Of a stretch of 64,000 nt of DNA, positions 41,592 to 51,554 are shown in pieces (positions within the stretch are counted from its first letter, which is position 1; the number at the start of each line of letters is the position of its first letter). A program made the translations under genes and the position numbers. This stretch comes from Nitrospirota bacterium. GTDB taxonomy: Bacteria > Nitrospinota_A > UBA7883. The stretch spans positions 1-64,000 of the forward strand of contig JAJRZK010000006.1 in NCBI GenBank assembly GCA_024275315.1, given 5' to 3'. Below the pieces are notes generated by a model that searched no databases, had not been told where the DNA came from, and saw only the letters and a program-made list of their open reading frames with translations.

Positions 41592-42854
41592 ATGGACAAA
41601 GTCGTAATTCATGGAGGCAACCGGCTTGCCGGGCAGATAAAAATATCCGGCGCAAAAAACGCCGCGCTACCCATCTTTGCCGCGACACTCCTGGCTCCGG
41701 GGGTTTTTGAGATCAGCGATGTGCCGGATCTCAAGGATATCCGCACCATTTCAAAGCTACTCGAGGAGTTCGGAGCCAAGGTCGGCAAGGTGGGCTCGTC
41801 GTCGTATCGCATCGACAGCGAAAACGTGAACCACCACGAAGCGTCGTATGACCTGGTAAAGACCATGCGCGCCTCGTGTCTCGCCCTGGGGCCGTTGCTG
41901 GCGAGGCTTGGCAGGGCGAAGGTTAGCCTTCCCGGAGGTTGCGCCATCGGCGAAAGGCCCATAGACCAGCATCTGAAGGGATTGCAGGCGCTGGGGGCTG
42001 ATGTCAGGCTGGAGCATGGCTATGTGGATCTGCGTGTCAATGGCAGGCTGACGGGGAGCCGGGTGACTCTGGATATAGTGACTGTGACCGGCGTTATGAA
42101 TATCATGATGGCGGCGACCTTGGCCGAGGGCCGAACGGTGATAGAAAACGCCGCCGGCGAGCCGGAAGTGGTGGCATTGGCTGATATGCTCAATTCCATG
42201 GGAGCCGAAATCAATGGGGCCGGATCATCCGTAATTACAATTGACGGGGTTGAGGAGCTGCGCTCCACCTCGGTCCGCATAATACCCGACAGGATCGAGG
42301 CGGGCACGTTCATGGTGGCGTCCGCCATCACCGGGGGGGATGTGAAGGTCATCGGGGTTGTCCCGGAGCATGGAGCCACCCTTTTGGAAAAACTGCGGGA
42401 TTGCGGGTGCCGGGTCACGGAATCGGAAAACTCCATCCGTGTCGAAGGGCCGGACAACATAGCCCCGGTCAACGTCACCACTTCCCCGTTTCCCGGTTTC
42501 CCGACGGATATGCAGGCCCAGTTCATGGCCCTTATGACTCTGGCAGGCGGAGCCTCGGTAATCACGGAGACGATTTTCGAGAACCGCTTCATGCACATAG
42601 GCGAGCTTCGCAGGATGGGCGCCGATATAAAAGTGTCTGGCAATACCGCGGTTGTGCGCGGAGTGGCGGGCTTGTCCGGGGCCGAGCTGATGGCGACCGA
42701 CTTGAGAGCCTCCGCTTCGCTGATCCTGGCGGGGCTTGCGGCCAACGGGCGGACCAGTGTTTCCAGGGTTTACCATCTCGATCGCGGATACGAGCATATA
42801 GAATCCAAGCTCGCCGCGATCGGGGCTGATATAAGACGCGAGCGAGCCACCTGA
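41592..42854 (+). CDS. murA: UDP-N-acetylglucosamine 1-carboxyvinyltransferase
   Basis: Transfers enolpyruvate from PEP to UDP-GlcNAc, the first committed step of peptidoglycan synthesis. The 420 residues include ISGAKNAALPI at the N-terminus (Lys-Asn pair), the catalytic loop SLPGGCAIGERPIDQHLKGL with Cys117, and ATLAEGRTVIENAAGEPEV. The active-site Cys makes it the fosfomycin-sensitive form. The ATG directly follows the prmC stop codon. It draws on the UDP-GlcNAc that the amino-sugar genes at 8-15 kb would make. Confidence 0.97.
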   Translation: MDKVVIHGGNRLAGQIKISGAKNAALPIFAATLLAPGVFEISDVPDLKDIRTISKLLEEFGAKVGKVGSSSYRIDSENVNHHEASYDLVKTMRASCLALGPLLARLGRAKVSLPGGCAIGERPIDQHLKGLQALGADVRLEHGYVDLRVNGRLTGSRVTLDIVTVTGVMNIMMAATLAEGRTVIENAAGEPEVVALADMLNSMGAEINGAGSSVITIDGVEELRSTSVRIIPDRIEAGTFMVASAITGGDVKVIGVVPEHGATLLEKLRDCGCRVTESENSIRVEGPDNIAPVNVTTSPFPGFPTDMQAQFMALMTLAGGASVITETIFENRFMHIGELRRMGADIKVSGNTAVVRGVAGLSGAELMATDLRASASLILAGLAANGRTSVSRVYHLDRGYEHIESKLAAIGADIRRERAT

Positions 42855-43161
42855 TTTTTTCCATTCCCGGCCTTTGTTTATGGCGTCGCCCAATGTGCGG
42901 GTAGTCATATTCTGTCATCCTGATGTGTGGATCCGCTGGTGTTTTCATCTTGGGAAGCTCTTTATCTCCGGCGCAAGAAGCGTATAAATAGAAAAAAAAC
43001 GTACCGAAGTAAAAAAAGTCTTTAGTAAAAAAAGGGGCCTGACGATAAGTAGCTAAATTCGGATAGTAAACATATTCGATTGCCGGGCCAAGCATTTTGG
43101 CTACTGAATAAACAACGCCTTTGCAAGGATGCTGGGGCAGGATTTCAAGGAGGATTGATAA
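42855..43161. other. Gene-free interval before fliC
   Basis: No convincing gene in 307 bases. It contains A-rich stretches and GACGATAA at 43041-43048, which differs by one base from the sigma-28 -10 box GCCGATAA, but the -35 match (TTTA/TAAA nearby) is poor. The interval ends in a strong AAGGAGG ribosome site for fliC. Confidence 0.4.
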
Positions 43162-44034
43162 ATGGCTCTCAGAGTATACAACAACCTTTTTTCTGTCACG
43201 GCGCAACGCCACCTCGGGAACAACAACAGTTCACTAGGTGTGTCGCTCGAGCGCCTGTCTTCAGGTCTTCGCGTAAACAGGGGCGCCGACGACGCGGCTG
43301 GCCTGGCCATCTCCGAAGGTTTGAGGGCGGACATCAGGTCGTTGAACCAGGCCCTCAGGAACGCCAACGACGGCATCGCGATGATAAACACCGCGGAAGG
43401 CGCCCTGGCAGAGCAGGCTTCCATCCTGGTCAGGATGAGAGAGCTGGCCGCCCAGGCCGCCACCGGCACCGTCGGATCCACTGAACGCGCCACGATCAAC
43501 CGTGAGTTTAACGCGCTCAGGGACGAAATAGACCGGATTTCGCAGGTAGCGGAGTTTAACGGCCAGAAACTGGTGAACGGTTCGCTCTCCAGCAGTCTCG
43601 CCGTGTTGCAAAACATCAACGCGCAGTCGGTGACGATCCAGATCGGCATGCAGGCCACCACCAACGACCGGATCAGCCTCAACACGGCGGTCGACCTGAC
43701 GGCTATCGACTCCACAGGTCTTAACATCACCGACATATCGGTTACGCATGTGCAGTCCGCTCTCGATACGCTAAACAGGATCGATTCGGCTCTTTCGAAA
43801 GTTACGGCCGGCCGCGGCAAGCTGGGCGCGGTGCAGAACCGCCTTGTGCACACGATCAACAACCTGGCGGTCAGCTCTGAGAACCTGCAGGCGGCGGAGT
43901 CGCAGATCAGGGACGCCGATTATTCGATGGAGATATCCCAGTTCACCAGGAACCAGATACTGGTGCAGGCTTCCACCGCTATTCTGGCCCAGGCCAACCT
44001 GGTGCCCCAGACGGTGTTGCAGTTGTTGGGTTAG
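43162..44034 (+). CDS. fliC: Flagellin
   Basis: Filament subunit of 290 residues, near the minimum for a flagellin: the conserved D0/D1 N-terminal helices (about 1-150) and C-terminal helices (about 215-290), with only a short middle section and no large variable D2/D3 domain. Signatures are LERLSSGLRVNRGADDAAGLAISEGLRADIR, the mid segment ITDISVTHVQSAL and the C-terminal LQAAESQIRDADYSMEISQFTRNQILVQAST with final LLG. AAGGAGG lies 8 bases before the ATG. An intrinsic terminator follows. Confidence 0.96.
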   Translation: MALRVYNNLFSVTAQRHLGNNNSSLGVSLERLSSGLRVNRGADDAAGLAISEGLRADIRSLNQALRNANDGIAMINTAEGALAEQASILVRMRELAAQAATGTVGSTERATINREFNALRDEIDRISQVAEFNGQKLVNGSLSSSLAVLQNINAQSVTIQIGMQATTNDRISLNTAVDLTAIDSTGLNITDISVTHVQSALDTLNRIDSALSKVTAGRGKLGAVQNRLVHTINNLAVSSENLQAAESQIRDADYSMEISQFTRNQILVQASTAILAQANLVPQTVLQLLG

Positions 44035-44063
44035 GAAAATAAGTCCATGGAGGACTTTTAAGA

Positions 44064-44097
44064 GGGTGAGGAGCGCAAGCCCCTCACCCTTGTTTTT
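44064..44097 (+). terminator. Intrinsic terminator of fliC
   Basis: GGGTGAGG (44064-44071), a 10-base loop, CCTCACCC (44082-44089), then TTGTTTTTG. Perfect eight-pair stem with U-tract. Confidence 0.9.
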
Positions 44098-44237
44098 GTC
44101 CCCGTTTGACCATGGAGTTGGATAGCGGGCGGGCCTTTTTTCGCCTGATTGTTCAATAAAAGCGGTCCCAAATGCGGCAAATTACATGATGTCAATTAAA
44201 ACAGCGTGTTGTATGCCGCCTCTTAATGAAAAACCGC

Positions 44238-44265
44238 TAAAGGAAAGTTTTCGCCCGACCGATAA
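44238..44265 (+). promoter_or_regulatory. Sigma-28 (FliA) promoter of fliD
   Basis: TAAA (44238-44241), 16 bases and ACCGATAA (44258-44265), close to the flagellar sigma consensus TAAA-N15-GCCGATAA. It lies 51 bases before fliD, as expected for a late flagellar gene. Confidence 0.7.
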
Positions 44266-44316
44266 AGTAGACAAATCAAGCGGACATGCTTTATCTAACA
44301 TAAGGAAAACGGGCAA

Positions 44317-45903
44317 ATGGGACTTTCAGTAGATGGGTTGGTATCGGGACTGGACACGACATCCATAGTCAGCCAGCTTATCGCGCTGGAGCGGCGTCCC
44401 ATTACTCTGCTTGAAAACCGGCAAGCCGGGCTGGTGAGCCAGAAGGAGGCCTGGCAGGGTGCGAACACCAAACTGCTGGCGCTTGAAACCGCATCCAAAA
44501 AGCTCAATACCGCGGCCAAGTTCAACTCGTTCACAGCCAAGTTTCAAAACAACAGCTCCACCGGCTGCTCCGTTCTTTCCGTAACATCCGGCTCAAACGC
44601 CACCACAGGAACTTATGACATCACCGTTAGCCAGTTGTCCAAAGCCGAGAAATGGGCCTCTACCGACAGCGTCAGCGACAACACCGCGGCTCTAGGAACC
44701 TCCGGCACGATAACCATCGGATCGACGAACATTTCGGTGGTTTCCACGGACAGCCTGAACGACATAAAAGACAGCATCAACTCCAGCGCCGCCTCGGCGA
44801 CTGCGACAGTGTTCAACGCGGGAACGTCAGCCAGTCCGGACTACAAGCTGGTGATCACCGGTGATTCGACCGGCGCGGATAACGCATTTAGCGTCACAGA
44901 GGATATATCTCTTACCTTCTCCAACACCCAGAACGCCCAGAACTCCATGTTAACCGTGGACGGCGTCAGTATCCAGAAAGACACCAACTCCATCAACGAC
45001 GTGATCGGGGACACCACCATAAACCTTGAAACCATCGGTTCGGGGACTATAACCTTCAGCACCGACTATACCGCCATAATAGACAAGGTGAAGGAATTCG
45101 CCAGCGCGTACAATGAGGTAACCAACTATATAACAGAACAGTTTACCTATAACCAGGAGCTTGACCAAAAAGGAGTGTTGTTTGGCAACGCGTCGCTCCA
45201 GGTGATACAGAACCAGCTTCGGTCCATAGTAAACAGCTCTGTCCCGGGAATAGACGCCACAGACTCCAACAACCTGGCCTACCTGTCCCAGGTGGGGATC
45301 AAGACCGACGACACGAACCAGCTGGTTGTCGATGAGGCTGTGCTGACGGACGCGTTAAAGGACAACTTCAGCAAAGTCCGCGATTTGTTTGTGCCGGGAG
45401 GCAGCGGGACATACACCATGGTAGCGGCGTCCGGTAATACCGAGGGAGGAACCTATAACACCCGCGTGTCTGGCGGAGTGTTGCAACTCCAGCTCCAGGG
45501 CGGTGACGGGTCATGGATAAGCACAACCCAGAATTCGGGCTATGCGTATGGTCAGACCGGCACAACTCTTGAGGGGCTTTTGCTTCAAACAGGGACGTTG
45601 ATTGAGGGTGAAACGGGTTCGGTCAGGATATCTATCGGCATCGCAGAAAACGTAGCCACGAAAACGGCGAGCTACACGGAGTTTTCCACCGATGGAATGA
45701 TTTTCAACCAGAACAAGAGCATAGAAGACCGGGACAAGGAGATCCAGAAGCAGATAGACGATCTGGAAAATCGATTGGCTAAAAAAGAAGAGGATATCAA
45801 GGCGAAATTCGTCAACCTGGAAATCTTAATGGCCAAGCTGACTTCGGAACAGGGATATCTGGACCAGCAGTTATCCAACCTGTCGAAGGGATGGAAGTCG
45901 TAG
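44317..45903 (+). CDS. fliD: Flagellar filament cap protein
   Basis: Caps the growing filament and helps fold flagellin. The 528 residues have the FliD N-terminal domain (GLSVDGLVSGLDTTSIVSQLIALERRPI with the following helix) and a C-terminal helical domain (GTTLEGLLLQTGTLI, DGMIFNQNKSIEDRDKEIQKQIDDLENRLAKKEE, coiled coil, then NLEILMAKLTSEQGYLDQQLSNL). The middle is rich in Ser, Thr and Asn and variable, as usual. It is driven by a sigma-28-type promoter and followed by fliS. Confidence 0.95.
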   Translation: MGLSVDGLVSGLDTTSIVSQLIALERRPITLLENRQAGLVSQKEAWQGANTKLLALETASKKLNTAAKFNSFTAKFQNNSSTGCSVLSVTSGSNATTGTYDITVSQLSKAEKWASTDSVSDNTAALGTSGTITIGSTNISVVSTDSLNDIKDSINSSAASATATVFNAGTSASPDYKLVITGDSTGADNAFSVTEDISLTFSNTQNAQNSMLTVDGVSIQKDTNSINDVIGDTTINLETIGSGTITFSTDYTAIIDKVKEFASAYNEVTNYITEQFTYNQELDQKGVLFGNASLQVIQNQLRSIVNSSVPGIDATDSNNLAYLSQVGIKTDDTNQLVVDEAVLTDALKDNFSKVRDLFVPGGSGTYTMVAASGNTEGGTYNTRVSGGVLQLQLQGGDGSWISTTQNSGYAYGQTGTTLEGLLLQTGTLIEGETGSVRISIGIAENVATKTASYTEFSTDGMIFNQNKSIEDRDKEIQKQIDDLENRLAKKEEDIKAKFVNLEILMAKLTSEQGYLDQQLSNLSKGWKS

Positions 45904-45936
45904 AAAAGGCAAAACTGTAAAATAGGAGAAAACGGA

Positions 45937-46374
45937 ATGTATGGTAACGGTTACGCCAACACTTATAATTCGAATCAAGTGTCGACTGCGAGCAAGACAA
46001 AGCTGATTTTACTCATGTACGATGGGGCGATCCGGTTTATCAAGGAGGCGATATCCAAAACCAGGAGCAAGGACATCGCCGGTTATGGATTGAAGATAAG
46101 CAAAGCGCAGAGAATAGTTGTCGAGCTGGAGAACTCTCTTGACAAGCGCCAGGGAGGCCAGGTGGCGGTGAATTTGCAAAAAACATATTCGCAGGTGAGC
46201 AACCTTCTGACCGCGGCCAATATTTCCGGTGACGAGGCCCCGCTTAGCGCCGCCGCGAATATCCTGACATCACTCAGGGAGGCGTGGGAGCAGGTGATCA
46301 ATGGTCCGGAATCGGCGCAAACTTCTTCTAGCCAAGCTCCTGCGGTGTCGAACAAGCTGACCATAAACGCATGA
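45937..46374 (+). CDS. fliS: Flagellin-specific chaperone
   Basis: Cytosolic chaperone that binds the C-terminus of flagellin before export. The 145 residues form a four-helix protein: YANTYNSNQVSTASKTKLILLMYDGAIRFIKEA is the classic N-terminal signature. The ending (QTSSSQAPAVSNKLTINA) is an unstructured tail. It lies 33 bases after fliD with GGAG upstream of the ATG, completing the fliC-fliD-fliS set. Confidence 0.94.
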   Translation: MYGNGYANTYNSNQVSTASKTKLILLMYDGAIRFIKEAISKTRSKDIAGYGLKISKAQRIVVELENSLDKRQGGQVAVNLQKTYSQVSNLLTAANISGDEAPLSAAANILTSLREAWEQVINGPESAQTSSSQAPAVSNKLTINA

Positions 46375-46402
46375 CTGTCCAATAACCCGTTTTCTTTTTT
46401 TC

Positions 46403-46437
46403 GGGGTGGGCCTTATAAAGGGTCCACCCCTTTTTTT
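46403..46437 (+). terminator. Intrinsic terminator after fliS
   Basis: GGGGTGGGCC and GGTCCACCCC form a stem (one G-T position) with a CTTATAAAG loop, followed by TTTTTTT (46431-46437). Confidence 0.9.
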
Positions 46438-46479
46438 GTTTTAATTTCCTCTTTGGCGCAGGTTCGATATACTGCCCCG

Positions 46480-48465
46480 ATGCAGATAAAATTCAGGCTG
46501 GTTTCCGATTTTTCTCCCGCGGGCGACCAGCCGGAAGCCATATCAAGCCTGGTGCAAGGTCTGCGCGATGGCCTGACCGACCAGGTGTTGTTGGGTGTCA
46601 CCGGGTCCGGAAAAACGTTTACCATGGCGAGCGTAATCGAAAAGGTTCAGCGGCCAACCCTCGTCATCGCCCACAATAAAACCCTGGCGGCGCAATTGTA
46701 TACGGAGTTTAAGACGTTTTTTCCGGACAACGCCGTGGAATATTTCGTCTCCTATTACGACTATTACCAACCGGAGGCGTATCTGCCGAAAACTTCCACC
46801 TACATAGAAAAGGATGCGTCGATAAACGACGAGATAGACAAGATGCGCCATAGCGCCACCAGGTCTTTGCTGGAGCGGGAGGATGTTGTGATTGTGGCCT
46901 CGGTTTCGTGCATATACGGCCTTGGGTCGCCGGAGGCGTATTATGGCATGAAAATCTCCGTCAAACAGGGGGAGATACTCGACAGGGACAAGTTCCTGGA
47001 AACCCTGGTCGGCATCCAGTACGAGCGGAACAATGTCGATTTTCGCCGGGGAACGTTCCGTGTCAATGGGGATGTGGTGGAAATACTGCCGATATATGAA
47101 ACCGACACGGCGATACGGATAGAGTTTTTCGGGGACGAGATAGACACGATATCGATAGTCGATCCGCTGACAGGCAGGGTTATCAACCGGATATTGTCGG
47201 TAAACATCTATCCTGGCTCGCATTATGTCACGCCTGATGACGTGATGAAAAAGGCGCTGGTGGAAATTCAGAGCGAGATGGAAATCGCGGAGGATTCGTT
47301 TCTGGCGAATAACAAGCTTATCGAGGCGCAAAGAATCCGGGAACGCACCCTGGCTGATATTGAAATGATAAAAGCCATCGGCTACTGTAACGGTATCGAA
47401 AACTATTCACGCTACCTTTCCGGCCGTGAATCCGGCTCGCCGCCTCCAACGTTGCTGGAGTATTTCCCGGACAACGCTCTGTTTATCATCGACGAAAGCC
47501 ATCAGACCATACCCCAGATAGGGGCGATGATAAAAGGAGACAGATCCAGAAAAAAATCGCTGGTGAACTATGGGTTCCGGCTTCCGTCGGCGTATGACAA
47601 CCGCCCCCTGTCTTTTGAAGAGTTCGAGGCGCTTACAGGGCAGGTTATATATGTTTCCGCGACGCCGGGTGCGTATGAATACAACAAAACAGGGGGGCAG
47701 GTGGTGGAGCAGGTGGTTCGGCCAACCGGCCTTGTCGATCCGAGGATAATCGTGCGTCCGGTGCGCAACCAGGTGGACGACCTGCTCGACGAGATCAACG
47801 ACCATGTCGCCAAAAACCAGCGTGTGCTGGTTGGGGCGCTTACCAAACGTCAGGCGGAGGATCTGACCGACTATTACCAGGGGCTGGATGTGCGGGCCAG
47901 GTATCTGCATTCGGACATAAAAACGCTGGAAAGAATGGCTATCATAAATGACCTGCGGTCGGGCGTTTTCGATGTTCTTGTCGGGATCAACCTGTTGCGG
48001 GAGGGGCTCGACCTGCCGGAGGTGGGGCTGGTGGCCATACTAAACGCGGATATGGAGGGGTTTCTCCGGTCCGAAACGTCGCTGATCCAGACCGCGGGCA
48101 GGGCGGCCCGCAATATCGAGGGAAAAGTCATCCTGTACGCCGACAGGATCACCGGATCCATGCGGCGGGCGATAGACGAAACCAACCGAAGGAGGAAGTT
48201 GCAGGAAAGCTATAACGCGAAAAATAAAATTGTCCCGAGAAGCACCGTGCGTAAAATCGACACTGCGCTGATGTTTGTCTCTGGAGGCGCGGCGTCGGAG
48301 AAGCTCGAAAAACTGGATATCGAAAACCTTGCGCTGGACCACATCGAAAGAGTGATCGCAGAACATGAATCCGCCATGAAAAAAGCGGCGGCGGAGCTCG
48401 ACTTCGAATCCGCCGCGCGATATCGTGACGAAATAACCAGGCTCAAAAAACTTGCCCTACTGTAA
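46480..48465 (+). CDS. uvrB: Excinuclease ABC subunit B
   Basis: DNA-damage-verifying helicase of nucleotide excision repair. The 661 residues begin [17 protein letters not shown]. Walker A is [10 protein letters not shown], and the beta-hairpin that inserts into DNA is [35 protein letters not shown] and [37 protein letters not shown] follow. A C-terminal UVR domain ([44 protein letters not shown]) contacts UvrC. ATG 46480 gives the conserved start; an in-frame TTG at 46453 would add nine nonconserved residues. Confidence 0.97.
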   Translation: MQIKFRLVSDFSPAGDQPEAISSLVQGLRDGLTDQVLLGVTGSGKTFTMASVIEKVQRPTLVIAHNKTLAAQLYTEFKTFFPDNAVEYFVSYYDYYQPEAYLPKTSTYIEKDASINDEIDKMRHSATRSLLEREDVVIVASVSCIYGLGSPEAYYGMKISVKQGEILDRDKFLETLVGIQYERNNVDFRRGTFRVNGDVVEILPIYETDTAIRIEFFGDEIDTISIVDPLTGRVINRILSVNIYPGSHYVTPDDVMKKALVEIQSEMEIAEDSFLANNKLIEAQRIRERTLADIEMIKAIGYCNGIENYSRYLSGRESGSPPPTLLEYFPDNALFIIDESHQTIPQIGAMIKGDRSRKKSLVNYGFRLPSAYDNRPLSFEEFEALTGQVIYVSATPGAYEYNKTGGQVVEQVVRPTGLVDPRIIVRPVRNQVDDLLDEINDHVAKNQRVLVGALTKRQAEDLTDYYQGLDVRARYLHSDIKTLERMAIINDLRSGVFDVLVGINLLREGLDLPEVGLVAILNADMEGFLRSETSLIQTAGRAARNIEGKVILYADRITGSMRRAIDETNRRRKLQESYNAKNKIVPRSTVRKIDTALMFVSGGAASEKLEKLDIENLALDHIERVIAEHESAMKKAAAELDFESAARYRDEITRLKKLALL

Positions 48466-48486
48466 CGCGCGAAAGGCCGGGTTTCC

Positions 48487-49068
48487 CTAGCCGCACAAAA
48501 TTTCTTTCAGCTTTTCTATCGCTCTGGCGCGGTGGCTGATCCTGTTTTTTATCGAAAGCGGAAGCTGGGCCATGGTCTTGCCGTATTCGGGAATGTAAAA
48601 TATCGGGTCGTACCCGAACCCGTCGTCTCCCTCCTGCCGGTCGTGGATCACTCCTGTACATGTCCCTTCCACGGTGCGCTCTTGTTTTGTGTCGGGATCG
48701 TACATGGCGATGGAGCAACGATACCGGCAACCACGGTTATTGTCGCCCTTGAGTTTTTCGAGTATATCGGCGTTGACTTCGCTGTAGGGCCGGTCTCCGG
48801 CGTGCCTGGCGGAGTACACGCCCAGCTCGCCGGGCATGGCGTCGATCTCTATCCCGGAGTCTTCGGCGACTACCGGTTTGCCGATATGTATGGCGATGGC
48901 CTTGGCTTTGAGCATGGCGTTGTCGGCGTATGTCTCTCCTGTTTCTTCCACTTCCGGGGCGTCGGGAATGGATTCAAGCCCGGTAAAGACTATACCGGCG
49001 CTTTTAAACGCGTGGTTGAATTCACGTAACTTGCCAATATTACGACTGGCCAATATCAATTCTTTCAT
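48487..49068 (-). CDS. rdgB: XTP/dITP diphosphatase (RdgB/HAM1)
   Basis: Hydrolyses ITP, dITP and XTP to monophosphates to keep deaminated purines out of nucleic acids. The 193 residues show the family start LILASRNIGKLREF, EETGETYADNAMLKA, VVAEDSGIEIDAMPGELGVYSARHAG (metal-binding Asp) and GYDPIFYIPEYGKTMAQL. The last segment KNRISHRARAIEKL is characteristic. It converges with uvrB. The 115 bases before the sat stop on the same strand hold an AT-rich CTTCTTTTT/AAAAAGAAG hairpin (49121-49148). Confidence 0.94.
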   Translation of the reverse strand: MKELILASRNIGKLREFNHAFKSAGIVFTGLESIPDAPEVEETGETYADNAMLKAKAIAIHIGKPVVAEDSGIEIDAMPGELGVYSARHAGDRPYSEVNADILEKLKGDNNRGCRYRCSIAMYDPDTKQERTVEGTCTGVIHDRQEGDDGFGYDPIFYIPEYGKTMAQLPLSIKNRISHRARAIEKLKEILCG

Positions 49069-49183
49069 AACTTGTCATTATACTCCTGTTCTGGAATACA
49101 GATTTCTTCCTTTCTTTTTGCTTCTTTTTATTTTCAAAGAAAAAGAAGAAGTTTGTGGTCTCCAACAGGGGTATGGCGCCAGG

Positions 49184-50371
49184 TTATGGCAGGGACTGGT
49201 AGTAGTCCATTAGGATTTTCGCCACTTCCGGACGCGCGAACTCCACCGGCAACGACTCCCCGCGCTTCAACATATCCCGCACCTTCGTACCCGACAGGAG
49301 CACGAAATCATCCTTGTCATGATCCGGCGCGTCCCTCATCATGACCACTTTGTTCAGCTTTTTGGACCACGCCGTATGATCCGCCCGGAATATTTCGATC
49401 TGGAGAGCGTCGTCAGGGACGCTGGTGTCGAAAATGGTTTGCGCGTCGAACGGGCCGTAATAATCCCCCACCCCAGCGTGGTCCCGGCCGATGATAAAAT
49501 GTGTGCAACCGGCGTTTTGCCGGAACACGGCATGCAACACGGCCTCACGCGGACCGGCGTACAGCATGTCGAACCCGTACCCGGTGATCAACACGCTGTT
49601 CGGAGGGAAATATATCTGCGCCATTTTCCGGATCGAGGCGTCCCGCACAGGGGCGGGGATGTCACCCGGTTTAAGTTTGCCCAGCAACATATGGATGAGG
49701 ATACCATCGGCCCCTGCCGCCTCCTGCGCCATGCGGCACAGCTCCTCGTGAGCCCGATGCATCGGGTTGCGGGTCTGGAACCCGACGACCTTTTGCCAGC
49801 CAAGTTCTTTGATTTCGTTTCGTATCTGTACCGCCGTGCGGAACGTGTCCGGAAAATCGGAGCTGAAATAGCTGAAGTTAAGCGTCCGCACAGGCCCGGA
49901 CACCAGGTATCGCCCCTGTGACAAAAACGCCGCCACACCCGGGTGGTTTTTGTCAGTGGCGCCATACACCATCTCCGTGATCCCGAGCAGTTGATCCTCC
50001 CCAACCTCCTCTACAGCCGTCACTTCCTGCACCGCCAGCACAGGAGCGCCGTCGACGTTGGGATCGCGCAGGGCGATTGTTCTTTCGTTTTTGATGGCCG
50101 ACACATCGTCGGTCATGTTAAGCACCGGTGTCGGCCAGAACAGACCATCGGAAGTGCGCATGTTTTCCGCCACGGACTGCGCGTCCGCCAGAGTCATATA
50201 GCCTGTCAGAGGGTTGAAATAACCACCCCCCAACATAACGGCGTTAGCCGCCGTGGCGGAGCTTACGGTTATGGAGACAAGCCCGTTCGCCTCCGCCGCG
50301 AGCGCGTCACGCTCCTTGGCGTCATGAACAAAAAGGGGAGCGAGTTTTTCAGAGCCGTACGGTTTTATCAT
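49184..50371 (-). CDS. sat: Sulfate adenylyltransferase (dissimilatory type)
   Basis: Interconverts sulfate plus ATP with APS plus pyrophosphate. In sulfate reducers it activates sulfate; in sulfur oxidisers it makes ATP from APS. The 395 residues from ATG 50371 (AAGGA upstream) show QTRNPMHRAHE, the HxxH-like nucleotide site, and GRDHAGVGDYYGPFDAQTIFD. KGEL-like ends are absent, and there is no APS-kinase domain, so it is the simple homomeric Sat. Its start overlaps the qmoC 3' end by 23 bases. It is the last gene of the apr-qmo-sat operon. Confidence 0.97.
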   Translation of the reverse strand: MIKPYGSEKLAPLFVHDAKERDALAAEANGLVSITVSSATAANAVMLGGGYFNPLTGYMTLADAQSVAENMRTSDGLFWPTPVLNMTDDVSAIKNERTIALRDPNVDGAPVLAVQEVTAVEEVGEDQLLGITEMVYGATDKNHPGVAAFLSQGRYLVSGPVRTLNFSYFSSDFPDTFRTAVQIRNEIKELGWQKVVGFQTRNPMHRAHEELCRMAQEAAGADGILIHMLLGKLKPGDIPAPVRDASIRKMAQIYFPPNSVLITGYGFDMLYAGPREAVLHAVFRQNAGCTHFIIGRDHAGVGDYYGPFDAQTIFDTSVPDDALQIEIFRADHTAWSKKLNKVVMMRDAPDHDKDDFVLLSGTKVRDMLKRGESLPVEFARPEVAKILMDYYQSLP

Positions 50372-51533
50372 CGATTCGTTCCTTTGCCCTATCAACGGAG
50401 TTTGCGTACATCATCGCCACGAAGCGGTATATCATGTGGGCGAACTTGCTGAACGGCGCGTAGGCGAGCAGGGTGAAAACCAGCACTAGGTGGACATAGT
50501 AGGTCCAGAACGCCACGGCGGCCACATCCGCCAGACGGAACAGCTCCGACAATATCCCCGTCAGTATGGTCCCGTACAGGATGAATATGAAATGGCTGTC
50601 ATAATACCCTGTGCCATCTGTTTTTTCGCCAGATCCGCCATACCTCCTGGCGACGATCAGCGTAACCCCCGTCACCGCCGCCAGAGCGCCCAGATTGCCC
50701 AGTATCTTCACCGGATGCAAAAGCAAAAGCGGGGTGGTGGCCACCTCGGCTATCGCAAGCTTGTTGATCCAGTACATGACCGCCACCAGGGACGTGGTGG
50801 CCGTCAGTGCCAGAAAACCGTACATCGTCATCAGGTGCGATAAAAACCGGGGCGCGTTGGTTACGCATTTGCCAAGCTTTTCATGTTTCAATATGCCAAG
50901 CGCGGTTACAGCCGCCGCCTTTCCCAGGCCGGAGGAGATCCGCGCCCCTCCGGGCGATCCTTTCGCAATAGCCGTCCAGAACTTTTTTATTCCCAGCATG
51001 GCCGACACCGCGGCGAACAGAACCGCCGGCACGAAAACCATGTCTATCGCGTGCACAGGCGCCATGTTGGAAAACACGATCGGATTCGCCGACATGAACC
51101 CGGGTTTGGACGCAAAAAAGATCATGGCCGTTATCAGTATCGCCGGAACCAGGAACAACACCGGCAGATACGAAGGAGACGACAACATCCTGCCCATCGC
51201 CTCCACTCCGGCGTATTTCGAAAAGCTGATGTTGCGCACCGCCGCCAAGACATCGGCCGGCTTGGCCCCGCAGGGGCAATGCGCCGTGCAGTCACCGCAA
51301 CCGTGGCATATCCATATATCCGCGTTGGCCAGCAGCTTGTCCTTCAGACCCCACTGCGCCCACACCATTTCTTTTCGTGGGAAAGGGACGTTGTCGGGCG
51401 ATATCTCGCACACCACAGAGCAGTTTCCGCACTGGAAACATTTTTTCAACGTATGTCCGCCGTTTTCCATGATCCTCCGAACGAACGCCATGTCCGGCTC
51501 GATCACATCCGGTGATTCCACTTTGTCCGTCAT
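50349..51533 (-). CDS. qmoC: Quinone-interacting oxidoreductase subunit QmoC
   Basis: Membrane subunit linking Qmo to the quinone pool. The 394 residues have an N-terminal ferredoxin-like domain with two 4Fe-4S motifs (CFQCGNCSVVCEISP and CHGCGDCTAHCPCGA), then about six membrane helices of cytochrome-b/HdrE type (PVLFLVPAILITAMIFFA, VHAIDMVFVPAVLFAAVSAM, LTATTSLVAVMYWINKL, VHLVLVFTLLAYAPFSKFAHMIYRF). The fused HdrC-HdrE layout is diagnostic of QmoC. It starts 21 bases after qmoB. Direction of electron flow depends on organism. Confidence 0.95.
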   Translation of the reverse strand: MTDKVESPDVIEPDMAFVRRIMENGGHTLKKCFQCGNCSVVCEISPDNVPFPRKEMVWAQWGLKDKLLANADIWICHGCGDCTAHCPCGAKPADVLAAVRNISFSKYAGVEAMGRMLSSPSYLPVLFLVPAILITAMIFFASKPGFMSANPIVFSNMAPVHAIDMVFVPAVLFAAVSAMLGIKKFWTAIAKGSPGGARISSGLGKAAAVTALGILKHEKLGKCVTNAPRFLSHLMTMYGFLALTATTSLVAVMYWINKLAIAEVATTPLLLLHPVKILGNLGALAAVTGVTLIVARRYGGSGEKTDGTGYYDSHFIFILYGTILTGILSELFRLADVAAVAFWTYYVHLVLVFTLLAYAPFSKFAHMIYRFVAMMYANSVDRAKERIDDKTVRL

Positions 51534-51554
51534 GGTGATATCGCCTTTACCATG

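Noticed and set aside
42225-42908. Minus-strand frame starting beyond murA
   Set aside because: Nearly all of it is antisense to murA; no conserved domain and no start signal.
43022-43048. Sigma-28 promoter for fliC
   Set aside because: The -10-like GACGATAA is good but no TAAA lies at the right distance, so it was only mentioned, not called.
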